From Pseudomonadota bacterium (lineage in GTDB: Bacteria > Desulfobacterota > Desulfobacteria > Desulfobacterales > Desulfobacteraceae), in assembly GCA_018821535.1 (NCBI GenBank), contig JAHJLV010000055.1:1-64000 (forward strand): DNA of 64,000 nucleotides, in the 5' to 3' direction. Below, in pieces: positions 1 through 8,910 of the stretch. Position 1 is the stretch's first letter. The number at the start of each line of letters is the position of its first letter. The position numbers were made by a program, and so were the translations under genes. The notes below the pieces were generated by a model. That model did not search any database. It saw only the letters and a list, made by a program, of their open reading frames with translations, and had not been told where the DNA came from.

Positions 1-17
1 CGTGAGGCTTAGCCACT
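1..17 (+). rRNA. 23S ribosomal RNA, 3' tip only
   Basis: The first bases read CGTGAGGCTTAGCC, which matches the conserved extreme 3' end of bacterial 23S rRNA (E. coli ends in CCGTGAGGCTTAACC). The rest of the gene lies outside the window. The roughly 128-nt spacer to the 5S gene holds no tRNA that I can fold. The exact mature end is uncertain by a few bases. Confidence 0.8.
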
Positions 18-144
18 TCTTTCCACAAACAGGTTTGAACGCTTTGTTGTGAACATATTATAGATTTACTACGACAGATACGAAATTAAGGATCTTTTGG
101 ATAAGTTAATCAAAACCGTCAAAAGTCCAGGATCCGACACTTTA

Positions 145-262
<118 letters not shown>

Positions 263-271
263 TATTTTTTG

Positions 272-310
272 AAAAGGCCCTGATCATTGAAACATGATCA
301 GGGCCTTTTT
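272..310 (+). terminator. Rho-independent terminator of the rrn operon
   Basis: A 16-bp stem (AAAAGGCCCTGATCAT pairing with ATGATCAGGGCCTTTT) closes a loop of about 6 nt and runs into a T tract. It sits about 10 nt after the 5S gene. From here to the next gene at 479 nothing convincing is seen. Confidence 0.93.
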
Positions 311-478
311 CGTTTTATACGAGCACAGCGTTCGGGACGCTGGGGCCGGAGTTTCGAACTCTTTTATCTTTTCATAATAAAGCGGCTTTGGATTTTGGGT
401 TTACTCTTTTATAAAAATATCATAGTAGATATCAGCAAGGATTATTATGGAAAAGATTTTATCTAACAACATGGAGCA

Positions 479-1401
479 ATGAAAAAAGAATCTCAAAACA
501 GTGAGTATAAAAAGACTTTTGGTAAGGAGGTTATTATTTCCCTTGTTGCATTCGCCAATACAGAAGGCGGCAGGGTTTATGAGAGAAAAAAACATCCATT
601 GCCGCGCAACTATTATTTGGCGACCACAATTACGCCATTCATATCGGCCGATTTAAATCCGCTGATACCATTATCGATGATTATTTGATAAAAAATCCCT
701 TAATGGAAGCATTGGATGAATCCATGATTTTTATAAAAAAGCATATTAATCTATCCTTTTCCTTTGACGGTAGCCTTCAGCGAAGGGAAAAATGGCAGTA
801 TCCGCTTGAAGCTGTCCGAGAACTTCTATTAAATGCGGTTGTCCATCGGGATTATAAAAACACTTCGGATATTGTTATTAAAATTTTTAATGACCGGATC
901 GAATTTTCAAATCCTGGCATTCTCTATGGCCATCTGAAGCTTGAAGATTTAAATCGTGATGATTACGTGTCTTCAATTAGAAACAGACTTCTTGCTGAAT
1001 CCTTTTATCTTTTAGGCGATATTGAAAAATATGGAACCGGATTTGTAAGGATAAGAAAGGCATTGCGGGAGTATCCGGAAATTGGTTTGAAACTGGAAGA
1101 AATCGGGGATTATTTTAAAGCCGTCCTTACCTGTCCGGTTGTCATCGGGCAAGAACCGGACAAGTCACCGGACAAGTCTATGATGCTATACTATTGTCAG
1201 CAGCCCAAGTCCATTAAAGAGATGATGGTTCATTTCAATTTTAACCGCAGAGAAACCTTTGTGAACAATCATTTGAAGCCACTGGTTAACAGTGGTTTGA
1301 TTCGGATGACCATACCGGAAAAACCGACCAGCTCAAAACAGAAATATCTGACAACCGAACAGGGGATCACTGAACTTAGAACAGCCCAGACAAACCGTTG
1401 A
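479..1401 (+). pseudogene. Broken AlbA_2 / RecG-like ATP-binding transcriptional regulator
   Basis: Two parts of one family of about 450 residues lie in different frames. The first (479 to about 580) reads an AlbA_2 (Schlafen-like) start, with EYKKTFGKEV and VAFANTEGG. The second begins near 605 in another frame with AAQLLFGDHNY and HIGRFKSADTIIDDYL, then continues in the frame that is open from 685 to 1401, through an HATPase-like part (EAVRELLLNAVVHRDY, GTGFVRIRKAL) and a winged-helix C-terminus. Most of the AlbA domain, roughly 100 residues, is missing at the junction. Loss of these residues plus the frame change means an intact protein cannot be made. A shortened C-terminal product from the ATG at 685 is possible but doubtful. 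Such proteins are often linked to mobile or defence DNA, and this looks like a decaying remnant beside an rrn operon. Confidence 0.8.
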
Positions 1402-1420
1402 TAAAGATAAGGAAAAAAAC

Positions 1421-1840
1421 ATGGTTATTTCAACCGAACAGATAGAAACAATTAATGCAAACCCTTTATATCAGACCATTGGCATGCGGGTGATTTCTGC
1501 AGAAGATGGCCGGATTATTTCACACCTGACCCCTCCTGAGAATGTCTGCTGGCCCTTTCCCGGGCAACCCCACGGAGGAATCCTTTTTACCCAGATGGAC
1601 AGTACCATGGCGTGGGCAGCGCTTTCCAAAGCAGGGGAAGGCACGAACTGCGGTACCATCAACCTTGAAATTCAATACCCGTCTCCTGCAAAGGGAGGAT
1701 TTTTTACCTGTGAGACCCAGGTTCTGCATTTTACAGGGCGATCCTGTTTTGTCCGTGGTGAAACCCGGGATAAGGACGGCACACTTGTGGCCATGGGACA
1801 GGGCACCTTCAGGATAATTAAAGTTCATCCTATTCTATAA
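1421..1840 (+). CDS. PaaI-family hotdog thioesterase
   Basis: This 139-residue protein has the single hotdog-fold layout of the PaaI/YbgC-type acyl-CoA thioesterases. The segment QPHGGILFTQMDSTMAWAAL contains the HGG motif that precedes the long hotdog helix, with an acidic residue in that helix at the usual catalytic place. It would hydrolyse acyl- or aryl-CoA esters in the cytoplasm; the substrate cannot be read from the sequence. The start ATG is preceded by ATAAGGAAAAAAAC, an acceptable ribosome binding site. It stands alone between the broken regulator and the PhoH gene, with no obvious operon partner. Confidence 0.85.
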   Translation: MVISTEQIETINANPLYQTIGMRVISAEDGRIISHLTPPENVCWPFPGQPHGGILFTQMDSTMAWAALSKAGEGTNCGTINLEIQYPSPAKGGFFTCETQVLHFTGRSCFVRGETRDKDGTLVAMGQGTFRIIKVHPIL

Positions 1841-1956
1841 TTTTTGTTTTTTTGAGTGGACTTCTTATTCTTGATAATTCATAATCCCATTATGGAATGC
1901 GGCAGATAAGGATATATTCTCAAACGGTATCACTTTTAAGAGGAGGTTCTCTTTTT

Positions 1957-3288
1957 ATGGCCTTGAAAAAGCGGAAAATATTTGTTTTGGATACCAATGT
2001 TATTTTGCATGACAGTTCCTGCATAGAGTATTTTGAAGAACATGATATTATCCTTCCGATTACCGTTCTTGAGGAACTGGATCAGTTTAAAAAAGGCAAA
2101 GAGACCATAAATTTTCAGGCCCGTGAATTTTTAAGAGCCCTGGATGCTTTAAGTGGAGATAATCTGTTCAATGGCGGGGTGAGTCTTGGCCCGGACCGGG
2201 GGCGTTTGTTTATCCGGCTTGAGCAGAAGATGCATCCGGATTTACATCTTAATTTTTCCGACCACAAGGTGGATCATCGGATATTAAATATCGCATATCA
2301 TCTGGATCGGGAAAATCCGGACCGTCAGACCATTCTGGTTTCAAAAGATGTGAATCTGAGGATGAAGGCCAAATCCATCGGGCTGACTGCCCAGGATTAT
2401 ACCACCGATTATGTAAAAAATATCAACACCCTGTATACCGGCTGCCGGGTGGAGGAAAATATCTCTTCATCATTAATTGACACCATGTATCAGGTGCCCT
2501 ATTCTTTTGAAGCAGATCATCTTTTAACACAAAATCCGCTTTTACCAAATGAATACTGCATTTTAAAAAATGGCAGCAAATCCGCTCTGGGGGTTTTTGA
2601 TATACGGACAAACTGTATCAACCGTGTGGAAAAAACGTCTGTTTACGGAATTTCACCTCGAAATGCAGAGCAGACCTTTGCCATGAATGCCATATTAAAT
2701 GATCAGATCAATCTGGTGAGTATTTCCGGAAAGGCAGGAACCGGAAAAACACTGCTGGCGCTGGCAGGGGCCCTGGAAAAAAGAAGAAATTACCGACAGA
2801 TTTTTCTGGCCCGCCCGGTGGTTCCGCTGAGCAATAAAGATATCGGATATCTTCCCGGAGATGTGGATTCAAAGCTGGGTCCGTATATGCAGCCGATGTA
2901 TGACAATCTGAGTGTGATTCAAAATCAGTTTAAGGAATCCAGTGCGAAATATAAGCAGATAAAAACATTTCTTGAAGAAGAAAAGCTGGTAATTGCACCA
3001 CTGGCATATATCCGTGGAAGAAGCCTTGAGCGGATCTTTTTTATTGTTGATGAAGCCCAGAATTTAACGCCCCTTGAAGTCAAGACCATCATTACCCGGG
3101 CAGGCGAAGGTACAAAAATGATTTTTACCGGCGATATTTTTCAAATAGATCATCCATATCTTGACAGCCAGTCCAATGGATTAAGCTATCTGATAGAAAA
3201 AATGCAGGGCCAGCGTCTGTACGCACACATAAACCTTGAAAGCGGGGAGCGGTCGGAACTCGCTGAACTGGCCAGTAATTTATTGTAA
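1957..3288 (+). CDS. PIN-PhoH fusion protein (PhoH2/YlaK-like ATPase)
   Basis: The N-terminal part (about residues 1-150) is a PIN nuclease-like domain with VLDTNVILHD near the start and further acidic positions. The C-terminal part (about 230-443) is a PhoH ATPase with Walker A GKAGTGKTLL and Walker B IFFIVDEAQN, followed by the ITRAGEGTKMIFTGD motif of the family. PIN-PhoH proteins are thought to be RNA helicase/RNase enzymes. The ATG at 1957 is chosen because AAGAGGAGGTTC lies just upstream; an in-frame start at 1897 has no such site. The 443-residue length is typical. The PilZ gene follows after 20 nt and may be cotranscribed. Confidence 0.9.
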   Translation: MALKKRKIFVLDTNVILHDSSCIEYFEEHDIILPITVLEELDQFKKGKETINFQAREFLRALDALSGDNLFNGGVSLGPDRGRLFIRLEQKMHPDLHLNFSDHKVDHRILNIAYHLDRENPDRQTILVSKDVNLRMKAKSIGLTAQDYTTDYVKNINTLYTGCRVEENISSSLIDTMYQVPYSFEADHLLTQNPLLPNEYCILKNGSKSALGVFDIRTNCINRVEKTSVYGISPRNAEQTFAMNAILNDQINLVSISGKAGTGKTLLALAGALEKRRNYRQIFLARPVVPLSNKDIGYLPGDVDSKLGPYMQPMYDNLSVIQNQFKESSAKYKQIKTFLEEEKLVIAPLAYIRGRSLERIFFIVDEAQNLTPLEVKTIITRAGEGTKMIFTGDIFQIDHPYLDSQSNGLSYLIEKMQGQRLYAHINLESGERSELAELASNLL

Positions 3289-3308
3289 TATACATGATAT
3301 GAAAAAGA

Positions 3309-3677
3309 ATGGAGCAACCTGTGAAGAACGGCTTTGAATATATCGATGGTGATGATAAAAGAACAGATCCCAGAAATGAGAACCAGAAAAATGCCAGTGT
3401 TGAATTTTATCCGGCCAATACTGAAATTGCATATCATTTCAAGCTTAAGGATTTTTCATCCAAAGGTTTTGGTATTCTGGTCCGCAAAGACTCAAAAGTT
3501 CTCATGCATATAAAATCCGGGGATGTTCTTGATATGAAATATTACCCGGATACTGCCGCTGCAACCCCCTCTTTGTATCGTACCCAGATCAAACATATTT
3601 CCGAGCCTGAACCTGGAAAACATAAAGAACACATGATGGTGGGGCTTATGATTCTGGAACAGGCAGAAATCGCATAG
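3309..3677 (+). CDS. PilZ-domain protein, likely c-di-GMP-binding
   Basis: This 122-residue protein has the layout of a lone PilZ domain: an early basic/acidic stretch (KRTDPRNENQKNASVEF), then LKDFSSKGFGILV, which carries the (D/N)xSxxG binding signature, then beta strands ending MMVGLMILEQ. The upstream RxxxR half of the c-di-GMP site is not clean here, since only KRTDPR is visible, so nucleotide binding may be weak or lost. It starts 20 nt after the PhoH gene. The start ATG follows GATATGAAAAAGA, a modest ribosome binding site. Confidence 0.7.
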   Translation: MEQPVKNGFEYIDGDDKRTDPRNENQKNASVEFYPANTEIAYHFKLKDFSSKGFGILVRKDSKVLMHIKSGDVLDMKYYPDTAAATPSLYRTQIKHISEPEPGKHKEHMMVGLMILEQAEIA

Positions 3678-3880
3678 AAACAGATTTTTTTTATTACTGC
3701 CGGTACAAATGAATTTCGTTGGCCATTAAATTTTAATAATTTTTTGGAATAACTCTTTTTTAAATTCCCTCCTTATCTTTACAGAAGTACCACGATGTAT
3801 TACCATGTTGAATAAGTGAAGTAAATTAGTGTGATTTTAAGCCATTGTAATTAAATGAAATATTAATTAAGGAGATTCAA

Positions 3881-5845
3881 ATGGCAAAAGACGATAAAGA
3901 TAAAAACCTGGAGACGGTTCAGGAAAGAACCGCTTGTGAAGCAACTCAGCAGATGCTTGCAAAAGCCAGAAGAGATGGTGTGAAGCTGGATCTGGATCGC
4001 GGTTTTGAAATGAAGGCCTGCCCGATCGGTGTGGAGTCTGCCTGTTGTAAAAACTGCTTTATGGGACCCTGTCGGCTGAACCCCAGAGATCCATATAAAA
4101 AAGTAGGCGTGTGCGGGGCAACCATCGATACTATCATGGCCCGGAATTTTGCCCGGAATGTGGCGGCAGGATGCGCCTCTCATAATGATCATGGAAGACA
4201 TATTCTTGGGCTGTTCAGAGGGATTCTTGAAGGAAAGATCAAGGACTTTAGAATTGAGGATACTCAAAAGCTTGAAAAGATCGCAAAATCAATAGGGATT
4301 GAAGTTGAGGGAAAAGAAGTCGTTGCGCTGGGTCTGGAATTGTGTGATGAGCTTGAAAAAACCTTTTCCAATGTTGATGGCGAAATGCCTTTTGTAAAAC
4401 GTGCTCCAAAGGCAACACAGGAATTATGGCGCAAGGATGGTGTCATGCCCAGGGGTGCCATGGTTGAAGTCATGGAACTGATGAGCCGGACCCATATCGG
4501 ATGTGATCAGGATTATAATAATCTGATGAAGCAGATCACCCGAACTGCCCTTGCAGACGGCTGGGGCGGCTCAATGGTGGCCACAGAACTTTCTGATATC
4601 ATGTTTGGAACGCCGTCGCCGATTCTTGCGGATGTGAACATGGGCGTGCTGAAAGAAGATCATGTGAATGTCATTGTTCACGGGCATGAGCCGGCCATGT
4701 TTGAAGGCATGCTGGCTGCTGTGAATGATCCGTTTTTTATTGAAGAAGCCAGGGCAAAAGGCGCAAAGGGTATTAATCTGATCGGCATGTGCTGTTCGGG
4801 AGCAGAAATGATGTCCCGTCATGGTGTTCCCCATGCCGGGAACTTTGGATCAACAGAAGCGATCATGGTAACCGGTGCTGTGGATGCCATGGTGGTGGAT
4901 ATCCAGTGTATCAAGCAGGGGCTTGCAGAGGTTGCAAGATGTTATGACACCCATCTGATTACAACCAATCCCCGGGCACATATTGAAGGCGCCACCCATA
5001 TTGAGTTTGAAGATCATGATCCCAGAAAATGCACGGATCAGATTCTGGCAAAAGCCATTACGCGGTTTGGGTCCCGTTCAATGCCCATTGAAATTCCCAG
5101 ACAGATTCAAAAAGGCGTTCATGGATTTACCCATGAATATATCGAATACATGCTGGGCGGAACATTCCGGGGAAGTTATTCTCCGTTGAATGATAATATT
5201 ATCAACGGCAGAATACGGGGGGTAGCAGGTGTTGTTGGATGTACCAACCCCAAGGTCCGGCAGGATTCCGTGCATGTGGAGCTGGTAAGAGAACTGATTA
5301 AAAACGATGTTCTGGTGCTTCAGACCGGATGTTCCCAGATTGCCCTGGCCAAGGCGGGATTCCTTGTTCCGGAAGCTGCACCGCTTGCAGGCCCGGGTTT
5401 GGCTGAGGTCTGTGAAACCGTCGGGATGCCGCCTGTTCTGGGGCTGGGCTCATGTGTGGACAATTCCCGGATTCTGATCGCAGCATCAGCCATGGTGGCT
5501 GCCGGCGGACTGGGAAATTCCATTGCAGATCTTCCTGTGGCAGGCTGTGCGCCGGAATGGATGAGCGAAAAAGCATTGGCCATTGGTCACTATTTTGTTG
5601 CATCCGGCGTGTACACGGTTTTCGGTGTTGGTTTTCCAAGCATCAAGGATACCAAATTTCATGATCTGATGTTTGATGGTCTTGAAAAACAGGGATATGG
5701 AAAATGGGGGGTTGAAAAAGATCCCATTGAAATTGCCCGGATGATGATCGCTCACATTGATAAAAAACGCAAGGAACTGGGGATTGATAAAACAAGGGAA
5801 AGAACCCTTGTGGATATGTCAGACCGTCGTGATCTTGCGTCCTGA
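3881..5845 (+). CDS. cooS: Anaerobic Ni-Fe carbon monoxide dehydrogenase catalytic subunit CooS
   Basis: The 654-residue protein matches monofunctional CooS throughout. The N-terminal cysteine cluster (CPIGVESACCKNCFMGPCR) provides the B and D iron-sulfur clusters. VIVHGHEPAMFE, NLIGMCCSGAEMMSRHG, VVGCTNPKV, LQTGCSQIALAKAG and APEWMSEKALAIG carry the residues that hold the Ni-Fe-S C-cluster. It oxidises CO to CO2 in the cytoplasm and passes electrons to ferredoxin. No cooF (ferredoxin), cooC (nickel insertion) or acetyl-CoA synthase genes are next to it, so its electron partner is encoded elsewhere. The ATG follows TTAAGGAGATTCAA, a strong ribosome binding site, and a terminator follows at 5853. 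The 200-nt upstream gap is AT-rich with no operator that I can name. Confidence 0.95.
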   Translation: MAKDDKDKNLETVQERTACEATQQMLAKARRDGVKLDLDRGFEMKACPIGVESACCKNCFMGPCRLNPRDPYKKVGVCGATIDTIMARNFARNVAAGCASHNDHGRHILGLFRGILEGKIKDFRIEDTQKLEKIAKSIGIEVEGKEVVALGLELCDELEKTFSNVDGEMPFVKRAPKATQELWRKDGVMPRGAMVEVMELMSRTHIGCDQDYNNLMKQITRTALADGWGGSMVATELSDIMFGTPSPILADVNMGVLKEDHVNVIVHGHEPAMFEGMLAAVNDPFFIEEARAKGAKGINLIGMCCSGAEMMSRHGVPHAGNFGSTEAIMVTGAVDAMVVDIQCIKQGLAEVARCYDTHLITTNPRAHIEGATHIEFEDHDPRKCTDQILAKAITRFGSRSMPIEIPRQIQKGVHGFTHEYIEYMLGGTFRGSYSPLNDNIINGRIRGVAGVVGCTNPKVRQDSVHVELVRELIKNDVLVLQTGCSQIALAKAGFLVPEAAPLAGPGLAEVCETVGMPPVLGLGSCVDNSRILIAASAMVAAGGLGNSIADLPVAGCAPEWMSEKALAIGHYFVASGVYTVFGVGFPSIKDTKFHDLMFDGLEKQGYGKWGVEKDPIEIARMMIAHIDKKRKELGIDKTRERTLVDMSDRRDLAS

Positions 5846-5852
5846 TTCATTT

Positions 5853-5887
5853 GTCCCCGGCAGGTATCTATCTGTCGGGGACTTTTT
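5853..5887 (+). terminator. Rho-independent terminator after cooS
   Basis: GTCCCCGGCAG pairs with CTGTCGGGGAC across an 8-nt loop, with one mismatch, and is followed by TTTTT. It lies 8 nt after the cooS stop and before the converging ATPase gene. Confidence 0.9.
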
Positions 5888-5928
5888 CAAGCATGTTGCC
5901 ATCATCTGTTTTTGTATGAATTATTTTT

Positions 5929-7101
5929 TTAATGGTTAAGCAACTCAATCAGATGATAAAAAGGAACAATTGAAATCCCTGTTCGCTGCTGGGGGTCTTC
6001 ACCGCCATATACAAGGCCTGCCCCTTGGGACACCTGATCTTTAAAGAAAGTTGTAAAATGATTCAGGCCTTTAAAATAATCTTGTGTAATGGTCATACCT
6101 GCTTTGATTTCAACAGGAAAGATTTTTGAACCGTTTAGCAGTAAAAGGTCGACTTCATTGCCTTTGCTGTCGCGATAAAAATGAAGATTATTTCGTTTTC
6201 CATGATTGAAGCGGTATTTAAGCGTTTCAGCAATAACCATATTTTCAAACAGATGGCCGCGAAGCGGATCTCGTTCGATATGAGTTTCATTCTGGATGTT
6301 TAGAAGGTAGGCGGCCAAGCCCACATCATAAAAGTACAATTTCGGAGATTTGACCAGCCGCTTTGAGATATTGGCATGGTATGGCTGCAAAAAGAAAATT
6401 ATATAACTTGCCTCAAGAATGGATAACCAGTTGCGGGCCGTTGTATGTGACACACCGGCATCATTGGCCAGACTGTTCATGTTTAACAGTTGGCCGATGC
6501 GTCCGGCACACAGCTTTATAAAACGCTGAAACAGGTTTAAATCATTGACACTGGTCAGTTGTCTGAGGTCTCTTTCAATATATGTTTCAAAATAGTCTCC
6601 AAGTGCCTGGCTTGGATTCAGATCCTTATCCCAGATTCTTGGGTAAAAACCCTTGTAGAGCAGGCAATCAATGGAAGGCAGCGAAAAACCGGATTGAATC
6701 TCCTCCATGGAAAAAGGTAAAAGTTTGATCAGGGCTGTACGGCCTGCCAGCGACTGGTTGATAGAATTGCTGACTTCAAATTGCTGGCTGCCCGTGAGAA
6801 TAAACTGCCCTTCGCTTTGGTTTTCGTCTACCATGGGTTGAATATACGAAATCAGGTCCGGAGCTCTCTGAATTTCGTCTAATACTGCGCCATTCGGAAA
6901 TTGTGCTAAAAATCCCCTGGGATCATCAATAGCAAATTGCCGGATATCAGGGGATTCCAGGTTGGCATAGGGTTTATGAGCAAATATTTTTTTGCACAAT
7001 GTGGTTTTCCCACTCTGCCTGGGACCGGTAATAGTGAGCACCGGGTATTGTCCGGCAAGCTGTTTTGCAACCGGTTCAATTGCTCTGTTGATAATATTCA
7101 T
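5929..7101 (-). CDS. AAA_14 / DUF4143 ATPase of unknown role
   Basis: This 390-residue protein begins with a P-loop (TITGPRQSGKTTLCKKIF), has a Walker B-like AVLDEIQRAPDL and the sensor segment FILTGSQQFE, and ends in a DUF4143 domain with the nuclease-like core YRDSKGNEVDLLL followed by FPVEIKAG. The E-V-D-x20-E-x-K pattern resembles the PD-(D/E)xK fold. Proteins of this family are abundant in anaerobes, often as lone genes, and their function is not settled. A perfect 13-bp inverted repeat lies just upstream of its start (7122-7160), which suggests its own regulation. Stop-to-stop it converges with cooS. Confidence 0.85.
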   Translation of the reverse strand: MNIINRAIEPVAKQLAGQYPVLTITGPRQSGKTTLCKKIFAHKPYANLESPDIRQFAIDDPRGFLAQFPNGAVLDEIQRAPDLISYIQPMVDENQSEGQFILTGSQQFEVSNSINQSLAGRTALIKLLPFSMEEIQSGFSLPSIDCLLYKGFYPRIWDKDLNPSQALGDYFETYIERDLRQLTSVNDLNLFQRFIKLCAGRIGQLLNMNSLANDAGVSHTTARNWLSILEASYIIFFLQPYHANISKRLVKSPKLYFYDVGLAAYLLNIQNETHIERDPLRGHLFENMVIAETLKYRFNHGKRNNLHFYRDSKGNEVDLLLLNGSKIFPVEIKAGMTITQDYFKGLNHFTTFFKDQVSQGAGLVYGGEDPQQRTGISIVPFYHLIELLNH

Positions 7102-7121
7102 GAGTACAGAATAGTATTAAG

Positions 7122-7160
7122 TTGGTGCATTTTGCAAGCAAAGTTTTCAAAATGCACCAA
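7122..7160. promoter_or_regulatory. Perfect 13-bp inverted repeat upstream of the DUF4143 ATPase
   Basis: TTGGTGCATTTTG (7122-7134) and CAAAATGCACCAA (7148-7160) are exact reverse complements separated by 13 nt. The element lies 21 nt upstream of the ATPase start on the minus strand and 30 nt past the carboxyltransferase stop. There is no T tract on either side, so it is more likely an operator or a transcript hairpin than an intrinsic terminator. Confidence 0.6.
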
Positions 7161-7189
7161 TTTGTAAGCGGCTGGTTTTGCAGGAGGGG

Positions 7190-8779
7190 TTACCAGGCAT
7201 CAACCCACAGGTTGTCATCGCCTTTTTTTGCAGATGGCGGAACAGATTTCAAGCCCCGCATAATCCATTTGCGGGTGTCTGCCGGATCAATCACAGAGTC
7301 AATTTCCATGCAGGCGGCAATATTAATCGCCTTTCCTTTTTCATACATTTTGGCCACCAGTTTGTTAAAAAGCGCTTCACGTTCTTTTGGATCTTCAACA
7401 GCCTCGAGTTCTTTTTTAAATCCCGCCCTGACCGCACCTTCGAGCCCCATTCCGCCATATTCTCCCGTGGGCCAGGATGTTGTAAAAAAAGATTCATGAA
7501 ATCCGCCCTTGGCCATGGCCATGGCACCCAGACCATATGCTCTTCTGAGCACAATACTGAAATAGGGAACCTTGACATGGGAGCCGATAACAAACATCCG
7601 GCAGACGTGTCGTACCTGAGCCAGTTTTTCAATTTCCGGCCCCACCATGAAACCCGGTGTGTCGATCAAGGATAAAATCGGCAGCCCATGCGCATTGCAA
7701 AGCTGCATGAACCGGGCAGCCTTATCTGCATCATCCGCTTCGATGGCTCCGCCCATGTGTTGACAGTTGCTGGCAATCACGCCAAAGGGATTGCCAGCAA
7801 TCCGGATGAATGCGGTAATGAACCCGGGTCCGAATCCAGGCCGGAGTTCAAGAAAAGCATCCTTGTCTGAAAGGGTTTTGACGATCCGGCGCACATCATA
7901 GGTGCGTCTTCTGTTTTCCGGGATCAGATCCCGCAGCAGGTGTTGATCCAAAGCTTCCCAGTGTGTTGTCGGACCCTGAAAATAGGAGATGTATTTTTTG
8001 GCCACCGCAACCGCTTGCGCCTCATCGGACACAACAATGTCCACCACGCCGTTTTCAGACTGCACATCAATGGGACCGATTTCTTCGGGTCTGAACGTCC
8101 CCAGGCCCCCGCCTTCGATCATGACCGGTCCGCCCATTCCGATATTGGAATTCTCAGTGGCGATGATCACATCGCAGCACCCCAGCAGGGCTGCATTTCC
8201 GGCAAAACAGTATCCGGATACAATCCCGACCATGGGAACCTTTCCGCTTAATCCGCCAAACCGTGCAAAGGTTGACAGGTCCAGCCCTGTCATGACAACT
8301 CCGGCAGCATCGGTATCACCCGGTCTGCCACCGCCGCCCTCTGCAAAAAAAATCAGCGGCAGGCGCTGCTCGGTAGTCAGTTTTAACATCCGGTCCATTT
8401 TTTTGTGATTGAAAAACCCCTGGGTGCCTGCAAGAACCGTATAATCGTATGACATGACCATACAGCGGGAGATCTGCTCGTCAAACATGGAACCGTTAAC
8501 GGTTCCGATACCGGTAATCAGGCCGTCTGTCGGCGTGTTTTTAATAAGATCCTCAAAAGATCTTCGTTTCTGCTGGGCCGCAATATTCAGGGCGCCATAT
8601 TCAATAAAACTGTCTTTATCACACAGGTCATTTACGTTCTGGCGGGCGGTTCGCTGATTTTTTTTCATTCGCTTCTCCACCACTTCCGGCCGGTTTTCAT
8701 CCAGCCCTAAGGCCAGTCTCTGGATCAGTTCCGACAGCTCCGGGCGCATGTTTTTTTCTTTATTTTCTGATGATTCCAT
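7190..8779 (-). CDS. Acyl-CoA carboxylase carboxyltransferase (beta) subunit
   Basis: About 529 residues with the two crotonase-like halves of the carboxyltransferase family. The first half carries FFAEGGGGRPGDTDAAG and FAGNAALLGCCDVIIATENS, and the second carries ASNCQHMGGAIEADDADKAA and LPILSLIDTPGFMVGPEIE. It would transfer carboxyl groups between biotin and an acyl-CoA such as acetyl-, propionyl- or methylmalonyl-CoA; the exact substrate and direction cannot be fixed here. No biotin carboxylase or biotin carrier gene is adjacent. The ATG at 8779 is preferred over the one at 8788 because GGGAG then sits 9 nt upstream of it. Related decarboxylase alpha subunits (MmdA type) look alike. Confidence 0.88.
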   Translation of the reverse strand: MESSENKEKNMRPELSELIQRLALGLDENRPEVVEKRMKKNQRTARQNVNDLCDKDSFIEYGALNIAAQQKRRSFEDLIKNTPTDGLITGIGTVNGSMFDEQISRCMVMSYDYTVLAGTQGFFNHKKMDRMLKLTTEQRLPLIFFAEGGGGRPGDTDAAGVVMTGLDLSTFARFGGLSGKVPMVGIVSGYCFAGNAALLGCCDVIIATENSNIGMGGPVMIEGGGLGTFRPEEIGPIDVQSENGVVDIVVSDEAQAVAVAKKYISYFQGPTTHWEALDQHLLRDLIPENRRRTYDVRRIVKTLSDKDAFLELRPGFGPGFITAFIRIAGNPFGVIASNCQHMGGAIEADDADKAARFMQLCNAHGLPILSLIDTPGFMVGPEIEKLAQVRHVCRMFVIGSHVKVPYFSIVLRRAYGLGAMAMAKGGFHESFFTTSWPTGEYGGMGLEGAVRAGFKKELEAVEDPKEREALFNKLVAKMYEKGKAINIAACMEIDSVIDPADTRKWIMRGLKSVPPSAKKGDDNLWVDAW

Positions 8780-8910
8780 CTTAAGCATCTCCCTTTTGCT
8801 CGTTTTTTTGAGTCTCTACAATTTTATTTTGAAATTTAATATATACAGGAACTTTTTCAGATGACATAGTTTTTTTTAAGATATTTTTCGGGCAAAATCA
8901 GCGGATTTTT

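Noticed and set aside
18..144. tRNA gene in the 23S-5S spacer
   Set aside because: No cloverleaf or TTCGANNC-type T arm could be found.
401..595. Short minus-strand open frame opposite the broken regulator
   Set aside because: No similarity to any family, no ribosome binding site; the opposite strand carries clear AlbA-domain sequence.
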